Part shown: one piece after another, positions 29,150 through 41,432 of the stretch
How positions within the stretch are numbered: position 1 is the first letter of the stretch
How the letters are laid out: every line of letters starts with the position of its first letter
NCBI GenBank assembly: GCA_009691715.1
Contig: SIAN01000011.1
Coordinates: 1 to 64,000 of the forward strand
Source: Planctomycetota bacterium
GTDB taxonomy: Bacteria > Planctomycetota > B15-G4 > SIAN01
Reading direction: 5' to 3'
Length of the DNA: 64,000 nucleotides
Notes under the pieces: generated by a model
The model's database searches: none
Seen by the model: only the letters and a program-made list of their open reading frames with translations
Told to the model about the DNA's origin: nothing
Program-made: the position numbers and the translations under genes

Positions 29150-30055
29150 CTAGCAATCGCGAGTTCCGAAGTCTTCCCCGCGAACGGGCGATGCGAAGAC
29201 CCGGCGCAATGCGGCGACGAGCGCGCGCGGTCCGTCGCCTTCGACGATCTCGCGCGCCGCGGCGCGGGCCGGAGCCGACGAGCCGGGTGCTGCGAGCGAA
29301 TGGCCGGCTTCGCGCAGCATCTCGATGTCGTTGGCCTCGTCTCCCACCGCGACGATCGCGGCGGGCGCGATCGACGCTCGACGCGCGATCCACTCGATGC
29401 CGCGCCATTTGTCGGCGCCACGCGCGAGGAGCTCGGCACGGAACCCGGGCACTGCCATCTCGCGCTGGACGAAGCCGCGCACGCCGCTGCCGTCCTCGGC
29501 TTCGACTTCGGCGACGAGCGCCCGCATCTGCGACTCGTTGCCGTGCGCGACGACGCGCATGACCGATTCACCCGCGGTTCCGGCCGGCGGCGCGGGATCG
29601 GCCTCGAGCGGGCCTTCGAGCGCGGTGAGGTGCCCGGCGGCGTAGCGGGCGTACCAGGCGAGGAAGCCGGTCGGATCGGCGCCGCCGTGTCGGTGGAGGA
29701 TCTCGCGCGGCCCTCGCGGCGCGTCGGTGAACAGGACCGCGCCGAGACGGCGCGCCTCGACTCGCGCCACCAGCTTCGCGACTTCCTCCCGGGTGAGCGG
29801 GGTGGCGCAGAGCGTCTTGGCGAGCCCGATATCGGCCACCAGCGCGCCGTTGTGGACCACGCAGGAGCCCGACAGCCCGGCGCCCCGCAGCTTCGGCAGC
29901 GCGCTCCAAAGGCGCCGCCCGGTCGCCGCCGCCACCACCACCCCGCGCTCCGAAAGCTCGCGGAGAAAGGCCGCGCTCTCGTCGGCCAGGGAACCGTCCT
30001 TTTCGAGCAGCGTCCCGTCGAGATCGAAGGCCAGCATCCGGAAGGGCAAGTCCAT
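29150..30055 (-). CDS. HAD-superfamily (Cof-type) phosphatase
   Basis: 301 residues. Motif I is FDLDGTLLEKDG near the N-terminus and motif IV is VGDEANDIEML; the long cap between them places it in HAD class IIB (Cof). Substrates in this class are sugar phosphates and flavin nucleotides and cannot be read from sequence. The ATG at 30055 begins MDLPFRMLAFDLDG. It starts the run of minus-strand genes that continues with the Rieske protein, 62 bases away. Confidence 0.86.
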   Translation of the reverse strand: MDLPFRMLAFDLDGTLLEKDGSLADESAAFLRELSERGVVVAAATGRRLWSALPKLRGAGLSGSCVVHNGALVADIGLAKTLCATPLTREEVAKLVARVEARRLGAVLFTDAPRGPREILHRHGGADPTGFLAWYARYAAGHLTALEGPLEADPAPPAGTAGESVMRVVAHGNESQMRALVAEVEAEDGSGVRGFVQREMAVPGFRAELLARGADKWRGIEWIARRASIAPAAIVAVGDEANDIEMLREAGHSLAAPGSSAPARAAAREIVEGDGPRALVAALRRVFASPVRGEDFGTRDC

Positions 30056-30129
30056 CGCAGCGAGCCTATCATCCGACCGTCGCACCCCCCGACCGCTGCG
30101 CCCCCTGATTCAGTTCGCAGGAGTCCGTC

Positions 30130-32727
<2,598 letters not shown>

Positions 32728-32740
32728 CCGAGCTGGCTCG

Positions 32741-35494
32741 ATGACCGAGGCGGCCGCGGGGAAAGCGCCAAGCGACGACGTCCTCGCGGGGGGCCGCACG
32801 TCGCCGATGCTGCAGCAGTACTTCGGGGTGAAGCGACAGCACCCCGAAGCGCTGCTGTTCTTCCGCATGGGCGACTTCTTCGAGCTCTTCTTCGAGGACG
32901 CGAAGGTCGCCTCGCGGGTGCTCGGCATCGCACTCACGTCACGCAGCAAGGAACAGGACCTGCCGATGGCGGGCGTGCCCGTCCGAACGGTCGACTCCTA
33001 TCTGCGACGCCTGATCCAAGCCGGCCACACCGTCGTCGTCTGCGATCAGATCGAGGACCCGAAGCAGGCGAAGGGGCTGGTCGAACGCGCGGTCACGCGC
33101 ATCGTGACGCCGGGCACGATCCTCGAGGAGTCGCTGCTCGAGAGCGGGCGGCACAACTACCTGGCAGCGCTCGATCTCGATTCGCGGGTGAAGCCGCCGA
33201 TCGCGGCGCTGGCGTGGCTCGACCTGTCGACCGGTCGGTTCGAGGCGGCGAGCTTTCCCGCCGAGCGAATTCACGACGAGCTCGATCGGATCGCCCCCGC
33301 CGAGCTGCTGCTTCCGCTGCGCTTCAAGGAGCGGCTGCCCGCTGAGCTTGGCTTCCTCGCGGGCCGACGCGACGAAGGGCCAGTCCTGGCGTGGCGGCCC
33401 GATCACGATTTCGCGCAGGACCTCGGTCAGCGCGCCCTGTGCGAGCAGTGGAACGTCGGCGATCTCGCCGGTTTCGGCCTCGAGCAGGGCGATCCGATCG
33501 TGGGACCGGCCGCAGCGCTCCTTGCCTATGCGCGCGAGACGCAACGCGGCGCAATCGACCACGTTTCGCGGCTGCGCCGTCGCGTCGACGAAGGCGCGAT
33601 GCGACTCGATCGCGCGGCGGTGCAGGCGCTCGAGCTGTTCGAGACCACGCGCGAGCGGCGGCGCGAGGGGTCGCTGTTGGCGGTCGTCGATCGCACCAAG
33701 ACGGCGGCCGGTGCGCGCCTGCTGCGCGACTGGCTCGCCGCGCCGCTCACCGATCCCCATGCGATCGCCGCGCGTCATGACGCGGTCGGCGAGCTCGCCG
33801 GCGACGCCACTGCACGTGAACCGCTCCGCCGCGAATCGCTCCGCCGCGAGCTCGAAGGGATCTTCGACCTCGAACGCATCGTCGCACGCCTCGCCGCCAA
33901 TCGCGGCAGCCCGCGCGATCTGGCGCAACTGCGCGACACGCTGCGCCGCCTGCCGGCAGTGCGAGCCGGAACGGACGGCGCCGCCGCGGCGCTGCTCCAG
34001 TCGCTCGGCGTGCGATTGGTCGCTCCGGCCGACCTGCTCGCGCTGCTCGAGCGCGCGATCGACGAAGCGCCGCCGCTCGCCACCAAGGACGGTGGATTCA
34101 TCCGGAACGGCTTCCATGCCGAGCTCGACCTGCTGCGCAAGCTGCGATTCGACGTGCAGTCGATCCTCGCCGACCTGCAGCGGCGCGAGATCGAGCGCAC
34201 GCAGATCCCGTCGTTGAAGGTCGGATTCAATTCGGTCTTCGGCTACTACCTCGAAATCACCCATGCGCAGCGCGATCGCGTCCCCGCCGACTACATCCGC
34301 AAGCAGACGTTGAAGAACGCCGAGCGCTACATCACGCCGGAGCTGAAGGAGCTGGAGACCAGGGTGTTCTCGGCCGAGGAGCGCTCCGTGCGCCTCGAGT
34401 TCGAGCTGTTCGAGCAGGTTCGCAGCGACGCGGCCCGGTCGATCCGACCACTGCAGGAACTCGCGGCCGCGCTGGCGGAACTCGATTGTCTGCAGGGCTT
34501 CGCCGAAGCGGCGCGCGAGCACAACTACATCCGCCCGCTGGTCGACGACTCGCGCGGGCTCGAGATCGACGAGGGGCGCCACCCGGTGCTGGCGGCGACG
34601 CTGCCACCCGGAAGCTTCGTGGCGAACGACACCCGCCTCGGCGTCGATCGCGCTTGCTTCGCGCTCATCACCGGCCCGAACATGGCCGGCAAGTCGACTT
34701 GGCTCCGGCAGAACGCGCTGATCGTGCTCTTGGCCCAGGCGGGGTCGTTCGTGCCAGCGCGGCGCGCCCGCGTTGGGGCGGTCGACCGCATCTTCACGCG
34801 GGTCGGCGCGAGCGACGACCTGTCGCGCGGAGCGTCGACCTTCATGGTCGAGATGGCGGAGACAGCGAACGTCCTGCACCACGCCACCGATCGGAGCCTG
34901 GTGATCCTCGACGAGGTCGGACGGGGCACCGGCACCTTCGACGGCATGTCGCTCGCGCGAGCGCTCTGCGAGCACTTGGCCGAAAAGGTGCGCTGCCGGA
35001 CGTTCTTCGCCACCCACTACCACCAGCTGACGCAGCTGGCGGAAGAGCTGCCGTCGGTCGTCAACCTGTCGGTCGCGGTCCGCGAATGGGGCGACGAAAT
35101 CCTGTTCCTGCATCGGATCGTCGCCGGCGGCACGGATCGCAGCTACGGGCTCCACGTCGCGCGACTGGCCGGTCTGCCGACCAGCGTCATCGACCGCGCC
35201 AAGCTGCTCCTCGCCGACCTCGAACGGCTGACGCCCGAGGTCGAGCGGCGGACGAAGCTCGCCGTGGCCGAAGGCGCGAGCGGCAGCGTGCCGATCGCAG
35301 ACGATCGCGCCGCCGATCGCGTCGCCCGCGAACTGCGCCGGCTCGATGTCGACCGGCTCACGCCACTGCAGGCGATCACGCGCCTCGCTGAGCTGAAGCA
35401 AATCGCGCAGGGCGAGACGCCTGCGACAACGTCGAAGACCGCGCGCGCCGCGCAGGGCGGGCCGTCATTGTTCGGCGAGAGCGGCAGCGTCTGA
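32741..35494 (+). CDS. mutS: DNA mismatch repair protein MutS
   Basis: 917 residues. The mismatch-wedge motif GDFFELF (about 44-50) is present, followed by connector, lever and clamp domains and the ATPase with GPNMAGKSTW, DDLSRGASTFMVEM and LVILDEVGRGTGTFDG. The sequence is intact to a C-terminal tail ending LFGESGSV. It recognises mismatches and recruits MutL; mutL is not in the window. It follows the M28 gene by 13 bases. Confidence 0.97.
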   Translation: MTEAAAGKAPSDDVLAGGRTSPMLQQYFGVKRQHPEALLFFRMGDFFELFFEDAKVASRVLGIALTSRSKEQDLPMAGVPVRTVDSYLRRLIQAGHTVVVCDQIEDPKQAKGLVERAVTRIVTPGTILEESLLESGRHNYLAALDLDSRVKPPIAALAWLDLSTGRFEAASFPAERIHDELDRIAPAELLLPLRFKERLPAELGFLAGRRDEGPVLAWRPDHDFAQDLGQRALCEQWNVGDLAGFGLEQGDPIVGPAAALLAYARETQRGAIDHVSRLRRRVDEGAMRLDRAAVQALELFETTRERRREGSLLAVVDRTKTAAGARLLRDWLAAPLTDPHAIAARHDAVGELAGDATAREPLRRESLRRELEGIFDLERIVARLAANRGSPRDLAQLRDTLRRLPAVRAGTDGAAAALLQSLGVRLVAPADLLALLERAIDEAPPLATKDGGFIRNGFHAELDLLRKLRFDVQSILADLQRREIERTQIPSLKVGFNSVFGYYLEITHAQRDRVPADYIRKQTLKNAERYITPELKELETRVFSAEERSVRLEFELFEQVRSDAARSIRPLQELAAALAELDCLQGFAEAAREHNYIRPLVDDSRGLEIDEGRHPVLAATLPPGSFVANDTRLGVDRACFALITGPNMAGKSTWLRQNALIVLLAQAGSFVPARRARVGAVDRIFTRVGASDDLSRGASTFMVEMAETANVLHHATDRSLVILDEVGRGTGTFDGMSLARALCEHLAEKVRCRTFFATHYHQLTQLAEELPSVVNLSVAVREWGDEILFLHRIVAGGTDRSYGLHVARLAGLPTSVIDRAKLLLADLERLTPEVERRTKLAVAEGASGSVPIADDRAADRVARELRRLDVDRLTPLQAITRLAELKQIAQGETPATTSKTARAAQGGPSLFGESGSV

Positions 35495-35512
35495 TCCAAT
35501 CCCGAGACGGAT

Positions 35513-35932
35513 TCAGCTCGGCGGGTGCACTGCCGCAGGCTTTGCCGAAGATTCGCCGTCCGGCGCCGCCAATCGGCCGCGCCACGCGAGACCGGTGCTG
35601 AGCGACAGCAGTGCGACCGCAATGAAGCGGCGAACCGGGACGGACGACTTGAAGCTGCCGAGGCAGTCGCAGCCACCGTCGAGTTCGGCGAACTGCGACG
35701 CGGGCAGGAACGTGGCCGCGATCAACAAGGCGGAAAGTGCGACGCTCGCGACGAGCGAAGATCGAGCGGCGACCGGAAACTAAAGCGCGCATCCGATCGC
35801 CAGTTCGGCGAAGGCGATCGCGATCGACCACGACACCTCGCCGTCGCGGAGGTATGCGACGACCTTGAGCATTCCGAGCGAAGCCCAAATGGACGCCAGC
35901 GAAAGCCGCAAGAAACCGGCCAGCCTCGACAT
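35513..35932 (-). pseudogene. MauE/DoxX-like membrane protein interrupted by TAG
   Basis: 140 codons from an ATG at 35932 with GAGGAG 6 bases upstream. Three or four hydrophobic segments and a GGCDCLG cysteine pair in a loop resemble MauE/DoxX-type redox-linked membrane proteins. TAG at 35780-35782 falls in LAIGCAL*FPVAARSSL, after which hydrophobic sense resumes in the same frame. Third gene of the decaying block; the Cys-rich peptide gene lies 99 bases upstream. A role in disulfide chemistry of that peptide is possible but inferred. Confidence 0.62.
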
Positions 35933-36031
35933 GCCCGCTCCTCAAGACCGCTCGGCGCCTCGAACCGTGCCGCCCCTTCGTCCACCAAGCCGTGCCGAAG
36001 ATTCACGACAAGGAGGCGGCACGAGTCACGA

Positions 36032-36457
36032 TCATTCGCAAGCGCACTTGCTCGGGGAGTGACGATTGGCCTTGCAGGACTTCCCGGTCGGGCACGCAGC
36101 ACCCGAGTTGCACCCGGCCTCCCACTTGCTCGTCGCGGGGTTGTAGCACGACAGCGGCGTGCAGCACACCTCGCTCGGCTCGTCGATCCCCGCCGGTATC
36201 GGGAAGAGGAACGAGCACGACTGACAGGTCTGGCCGCTCGTGAAACTCCACTGCAACTCTCTGCATGCCGGCGGATCATTTTATGCACCGCTGCAGCCCA
36301 ACTGTCCTGTGGGGGTCGTCTGATTTGGATGCATCGTCGACTCAGAGCAGCACGCCGACGATTCCGAAGAATCGAAGGCGAGCGCGACTGCCGCATGTCC
36401 GGCAGTGAACATCGTCGCGAGACCCATTGCGGACAAGATCAATTGCATGAAACCCAT
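36032..36457 (-). pseudogene. Secreted Cys-rich peptide gene interrupted by TAA
   Basis: 142 codons from an ATG at 36457 with a strong AGAGGAG ribosome site. A signal peptide runs MGFMQLILSAMGLATMF. The mature part has 14 cysteines, 11 of them after the break, in pairs such as QTCQSC, EVCCTPLSC, CPTGKSC and KCACE. TAA at 36281-36283 falls in GCSGA*NDPPACREL and the frame continues. I know no named family. Its location between a CarboxypepD-like gene and a MauE/DoxX-like gene is suggestive of an exported disulfide-rich product. Confidence 0.6.
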
Positions 36458-36489
36458 CGAGCTTCTCCTCTCAAACTCCTGATTCTGAG

Positions 36490-38203
36490 CTACTCCTCAC
36501 TGGAGTCGCCTTCATTGTTCTCTTTCACGGTGAGCAACAGTTCGATGACCTCACCGGGCTGTTTGATCGACACCTTGTGCAGATCGGACGACCCCTTGCC
36601 CGTCGTCGCCCAACGCACCTGATAGTCACCGGGGACAGCGCTGAACCGATACTCTTCTTCCGTCGGATCGGCGTCAGCCAGCACACCGCCAAATCGCGAC
36701 ACGACGACGACACGACGACGACACGACCAAAGCGAAGCACGCGGCCGACTTCGTCGACGGCTCGGATCTTCAGGATGCCAGTGGTCGCGGTCCGAGCGCG
36801 AATCGTCACGTTCGCACCCGCGCCCGGTTCGACGACGACCTTTGTCTCCTCCAGGATCACGGGTTGCGTTTTCGCCATCCCGACCTGGGGTACCACGGAA
36901 TACCGTCCCGCCGGAACGCGGAATCGGTAGCGGTCGCTCGATCCGTCAGGCGACGGTCGATTCTCAGACGCGAGCAGCAATGGGCTCTGCCGGTGCTTCC
37001 GAGAAGCGTCAACGAGCATCTACAGAGCATCATCCGGAAGCGTCGGGTTGGAGTTCTCGTCGATGAACCGGGTGGTTACATCCTCGAGTCTCTCGCACCG
37101 GGTCTCCGGCGGACAGAGCACATCCGAAGCTGCGATCTCCTCGAGCAGTTTGAACTTGAGGTCACCCTTGAAGAAGGGGTCGCACGGGAGCGCACGGAAT
37201 CCGATGGGAACACTGATCGGATAGGAGCTTGGATCCGATTCGATGCCGAAGTGCCATTGGATGTTGATGATGCCGATGCGGCCCTCGACGGACTTCACGA
37301 GCCGTCGCTGCGTCGCGTTGTCGAGATCCGCGCGTCGAACGCCGTTGATTCCGTCTCCCAACCCCTCGCGTTCCGAGTAGGAACCGATGGTCGGGGCCTC
37401 CCCGTCGAACTCCGGGACCTTGATGCCGGCGGCAACGAATGCGTCCAGTGTGATCGTCACGCGATCGATCGAAGTCAGAGTTGGGTCGAGGTAGAGCGAG
37501 GATTCGGAGAATCCGAGCTTGCAGGCAACGACCTCGTAGGCAATCGCTCTGGAGAGCGAAAGCAACGTCGCGCCGGACGGATCCGTGATGCCGATCGGAG
37601 CGAGGAGGTCTCGCGGCAGTGAATGCTGCACTTCGCGTCCGACGAACAGTTCGGCTTCGCGTCCGCGCGTTGCATAGGCCGAGACGCTGGCGCCAGCGAC
37701 CCGATGACCGCGCCGGTCGGCAACCTCGACCCTCAACAACAGTGGCGCGGTCAGCTGGACCTGGATCTCGAATGGCTCGACAGCACTGTCCAGTGCTGTC
37801 CAGCGCTCGTCTCGGGGTTCGACGATGCTCGACGCATCGCTCGAGTGACTGGCGAGAATCCACGCCTGCGACGAGCCGACGACAACCTTCGAATCGATGA
37901 CCGTGCAGTCGTTGGCGTCGGTCTTCTGACCTTCAGAGTCCGGGTCCAAGATTCTGGCGTAGATCTGCGACACGAGCACGCTCGCTCCGGGAATCGGAAC
38001 GTCGTGCTCGTCATGCACGCGGACCAAGATCGTTCCAGCATCGCGACGACCGTCGGTGGAACGTACATCACTCCGGTCAATGACTCGAACCGACTTGCGC
38101 GGGCGTTTGGCTTTCTTGGCATGCCGAAATACGCGCCGGCGAACAGGGCCAAGAGCATCGCAGCGAGCGCAACAGCACGTCGGGCATTCGGGGCCTACTT
38201 CAC
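36490..38203 (-). pseudogene. CarboxypepD-regulatory-like secreted protein, multiply interrupted
   Basis: An N-terminal membrane segment (RRAVALAAMLLALFAGAYFG) is followed by repeated beta modules: TILVRVHDEHDVPIPGASVL, LLLRVEVADRRGHRVAGASV and PAGRYSVVPQ. These fit the carboxypeptidase-regulatory-like fold. Breaks: TAG at 38195-38197 (third codon if translation starts at GTG 38203), a frameshift near 38050, TAG at 37020-37022 (DDAL*MLVDAS), and a frameshift at the ACGACG repeat near 36690-36733. The final stop is TAG. The start is uncertain. Sequence here is visibly less GC-rich than the neighbouring housekeeping genes. Confidence 0.65.
36696..36729. repeat. (ACGACG)-rich tandem tract at a frameshift
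   Basis: CACGACGACGA units repeat about three times on the plus strand. The CarboxypepD-like pseudogene (minus strand) changes frame here: VLRFGRVVV upstream and SRFGGVLADADP downstream. A slippage site like the GTGTGC tract at 15648. Confidence 0.6.
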
Positions 38204-38351
38204 CTCCGTGATCGGGCAGACGCCGAAGGAGGTGCGAAAGTAGGAAATGAGGGGGCAAGCCCTTTTTTATGGCGACGATGCCACGTTCGAGAAACGCGCG
38301 GCGCTATCGAACTCCCGCGCTTGACACCGCCTGTTCAGCCTGCGAACGCGC

Positions 38352-39254
38352 TCAGTTCGCGCTGCGGGAGCGCTGGACCGCGGTCGCGAGACCGAACTTC
38401 CGGAACAGCGCCAGCGTCCACCAGCCGACGTCGATCTCCCAGGGCTTGCGGCCGATGCGCGCGTCGGACGGATCGTCGTGGTGGTTCTTGTGCCAGTTCT
38501 CGCCCTGCAGGAAGTGGAACGGCGCGAGCCACGCGACGTTCTTGCTGCTGCCGCCGGCGGACGCCGCGTCACCCAAGTGGCTGATGCTGTTGATCGTGCA
38601 CTGGAGATGGAGGCCGAGCAGCAACCGCGCCGGCCCGAGCCAGAACCACGCGGTCGGCGAGATCAGCAGCGGACCGAAGAACGAGATCACCAACAACGGT
38701 TCCTGCAGGCGCGCCCAGAACTGGTAGCGCGGCCGCAGCAGCGTTCCGCAGTAACGCTCGGTCGGCGCCTGCCCTGCCTGCCAGAGCCAGCGCAGGTGGG
38801 CCCACCAGAATCCGCCGCGCGACGGAGCGGAGATGTCCTCGTCGGTGTCGCTCACGGCGTGGTGCAGTCGGTGATTTGCCACCCAGGTGAGCGGCGTGCC
38901 CGAGCCGTTGAGCATCGCCGCCAGGATCAGCGGCGTCTCGACCGACCAATGGAGGCGCGCCGCACCATGAGCGAGCGCGCGATGGAACGCCACGGTTGTG
39001 CCAAGCCCGCCGAGCGCGCAGAGCCCGAACGCCGTGAGCAGCAGCGCCGGCGATGGACGCTCAGTGACGAACGGTGCCAACAGCACCGACAAGTGGAGGA
39101 TGACGATCCAGGCGAACGTACTCCGATCGCCCGGTGCGCACCACCAGAACGGCTTCTTCCAAGGCTCGGCGATCGCGCTATGGCGCGGACGCGGCAAGTT
39201 GACCATCGGCGGCGACAGACGCGGGGGGGCTCCGACAGCAGGACGAACGGGCAC
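38352..39254 (-). CDS. Acyl-lipid/acyl-CoA delta-9-type fatty acid desaturase
   Basis: 300 residues. The three His boxes are HRALAH, HRLHH and the variant HKNHHDDP, with hydrophobic helices between, as in membrane di-iron desaturases. It should introduce a double bond in membrane fatty acids using O2. The GTG at 39254 is preferred because GGAG lies 5 bases upstream; an ATG at 39206 without a ribosome site would give 284 residues. Last gene after the UbiD operon. Confidence 0.86.
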   Translation of the reverse strand: MPVRPAVGAPPRLSPPMVNLPRPRHSAIAEPWKKPFWWCAPGDRSTFAWIVILHLSVLLAPFVTERPSPALLLTAFGLCALGGLGTTVAFHRALAHGAARLHWSVETPLILAAMLNGSGTPLTWVANHRLHHAVSDTDEDISAPSRGGFWWAHLRWLWQAGQAPTERYCGTLLRPRYQFWARLQEPLLVISFFGPLLISPTAWFWLGPARLLLGLHLQCTINSISHLGDAASAGGSSKNVAWLAPFHFLQGENWHKNHHDDPSDARIGRKPWEIDVGWWTLALFRKFGLATAVQRSRSAN

Positions 39255-39348
39255 GGGAGCTCCAAGGCGGCTGATTCTGAAGGGAACTTGGCGGAAGAGG
39301 GTAGCCGAGAAGGCCAGGCGGACGCCGGCAGAAATCGGTCGTCGAGGC

Positions 39349-39567
39349 TCAGGGATCGGAACAGTCGCGCACGAAGCCGCAATGCGGACAGACCACTTTG
39401 CAGTGCCGATCGAGTTGCGAAAAGCCGCAGATCTCGCAGCGGCCCTCGGGCGGCGCGAATCGGCGACCCAGCGAGCCAGCGGCCGCTCGTTCGAAATCTG
39501 CGGCATCGGCAGCGCGGGACGGTTCACCCGCCCCTTCGCGCGGAAGTTCTCCCGCTTCGTCCCCCAC
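39349..39567 (-). CDS. Small zinc-ribbon protein
   Basis: 72 residues. A Cys pattern CEICGF...HCKVVCPHCGF near the C-terminus suggests one zinc ribbon. The rest is Ala/Glu-rich and probably disordered. A GTG at 39567 has GGTGGAG 7 bases upstream and follows the UbiD stop by 4 bases. Likely co-translated; it may assist or regulate the decarboxylase. Confidence 0.6.
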   Translation of the reverse strand: MGDEAGELPREGAGEPSRAADAADFERAAAGSLGRRFAPPEGRCEICGFSQLDRHCKVVCPHCGFVRDCSDP

Positions 39568-39571
39568 CCGT

Positions 39572-41410
39572 TCACTCCACCGGTCGCGGCGGGTCGAGGT
39601 GGCCGCGATCGGAGTCGCCGATCGCCATGCCGCGCGGGAAATATTCGCTCCAGCGCCGGGTCACCAGATCGCGCGTCGCGTCGTCGCAGAACAACTCGTC
39701 CGGAAGGTGCGCCTTCATTCGAGCGTCGATCACAAGCGGGGCGCGGCGCACCAGTTGCCGTTCGACCAGAGAGTGTTCCGCGGCGAAAAGGTCGCGCGCC
39801 GGATCGAAGCGGGTGAAGGTCATCCAGAGGAAGTTCGCCGCGCTGGCGGTCGCGCGGGCGACATCGTCGGTTACCACCACGAGCGGCCACTCGCGCACCG
39901 CGACGTCGCGCGCCAGACGCTCCGGGAAGACGCGGTCCGTCGCGTGCGTCGGTCCCTCGACGACGAGGCACCCGGGACAGAACATCGCGACCCGGCGCGC
40001 ACCCGCCGGAAGCGGGCCGCGCCATTCGCGTGGCAGCTCGCGGATCGCGTCGCCGAGACCGAGCAGAACGCCCTTGCTGCCACGGTTGAGCGTCGCGCCG
40101 GTGTAGTCGAGCGTGTCCATGGCGAGGTTCGGAAAGACGAACAGGTCGGTCTCGAACCGTGCGCGGGCGAGGACGTGCGGTAGCAACTGCCGGAAATCGC
40201 GCAGGTCGACCGGCTGATCGGTCAGCAACAGGAACTTGGTGAGCGAGAGCTGCCCCTCGCCCAGGATCCGGAACGCCGACACCATTGCTTCGCGCTTGTA
40301 GCGGTCGCGCACGACGGCCGCGGCGAGCGCGTGGTAGCCGGTCTCGCCGTACGACCAGAGATCGACCACGCTCGGCATGACCAGCGGGAAGAGCGGAGAG
40401 AGCATTTCCTGCAGGAAGTCGCCGAGGAAGAAGTCCTCTTGGCGCGGCTTGCCGACGACGGTCGCGGGCACGATCGGGTCGCGCCGGCGGAAGACCTTCT
40501 CCACGCGGAACACCGGGAAGTCGTGCTTCAGCGAGTAGTAGCCGTAGTGGTCGCCGAAGGGACCCTCGGGTCGCCGCTCAGCGGCCGCGACGCGTCCCAC
40601 CAACGCCATCTCGGCGCCGGCCAGAAGCGCGTGCGGCACGCCGGAAGGTCGGACCATCGGCAGGCGGCGACCGAGGAGTAGCGACGCCAGCAGCAGTTCG
40701 GGCACGTTCTCCGGCAGAGGCGCCAGCGCGCCGAGCAATGCCGCGGGCGGTCCGCCAAGGAAGACCGTGACCGGCAGGTCGAGGCCACGCCGCTCGGCAG
40801 CGTCGTGGTGGAAGCCGCCGCCCTTCTGGATCTGCCAGTGCATGCCGGTCGACTCGTCGTCGTGACGCTGCATGCGATAGATGCCGAGGTTGCCCGGACC
40901 GTGCGGTCGACCGTTCGCGTCGAGCGCCTCGGTGTAGACCAGCGGCAGGGTCGCGAAGCAGCCGCCGTCCTGCGACCACGATTGCGTGAACGGCAGAGCG
41001 TTCAGGCGCGGCGATTCGACCACGTCGGTGATCGGCGCGCGCCGCGACGAAGTGGTGCCGATTCGCGCGACGCGCTTCAAGAGTGAGCGCGCGCGCCAGA
41101 GCTTCCCGATCGTCGGTGGCGGAAGGTCCTGGGCGAACCGCACCAGCTCCGTGACGAGCTCGCGCGGACGCCCGAACGCGACCTCGACCCGGCGCGCCGT
41201 CCCGTAGAGGTTGGTTACCAGCCGGAACGGGCTGCCTTTGACTCGCGTGAACAGCAGTGCGGGTCCGCCGGCGGCGATCACGCGGCGGTGGATCTCGGCC
41301 ACTTCGAGGCACGAGTCGACCTCGACGTCGACGGTGGCGAGATCGCCCATCGCGGCGAAGCGCGACAGCAGTTCGCGCAGGTCGGCGGGCGGCGGCGGCG
41401 GCACGCTCAT
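39572..41410 (-). CDS. UbiD-family prFMN-dependent decarboxylase
   Basis: 612 residues from the ATG at 41410 (a TTG at 41425 is an alternative). N-terminal PPPADLRELLSRFAAMGDL, VTNLYGTARRVEVAFG, GRPHGPGNLGIYRMQ and ERRPEGPFGDHYGYYS match the UbiD family; GPFGDHYGYY is a recognised motif region. Members decarboxylate polyprenylated 4-hydroxybenzoate or related aromatics in quinone synthesis, or aromatics in degradation. No UbiX flavin prenyltransferase is adjacent, so the substrate is open. The gene sits in a row with a LolC-like permease and a zinc ribbon. Confidence 0.88.
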   Translation of the reverse strand: MSVPPPPPADLRELLSRFAAMGDLATVDVEVDSCLEVAEIHRRVIAAGGPALLFTRVKGSPFRLVTNLYGTARRVEVAFGRPRELVTELVRFAQDLPPPTIGKLWRARSLLKRVARIGTTSSRRAPITDVVESPRLNALPFTQSWSQDGGCFATLPLVYTEALDANGRPHGPGNLGIYRMQRHDDESTGMHWQIQKGGGFHHDAAERRGLDLPVTVFLGGPPAALLGALAPLPENVPELLLASLLLGRRLPMVRPSGVPHALLAGAEMALVGRVAAAERRPEGPFGDHYGYYSLKHDFPVFRVEKVFRRRDPIVPATVVGKPRQEDFFLGDFLQEMLSPLFPLVMPSVVDLWSYGETGYHALAAAVVRDRYKREAMVSAFRILGEGQLSLTKFLLLTDQPVDLRDFRQLLPHVLARARFETDLFVFPNLAMDTLDYTGATLNRGSKGVLLGLGDAIRELPREWRGPLPAGARRVAMFCPGCLVVEGPTHATDRVFPERLARDVAVREWPLVVVTDDVARATASAANFLWMTFTRFDPARDLFAAEHSLVERQLVRRAPLVIDARMKAHLPDELFCDDATRDLVTRRWSEYFPRGMAIGDSDRGHLDPPRPVE

Positions 41411-41432
41411 GGCCGAGAGGCGCAAGATCGGC

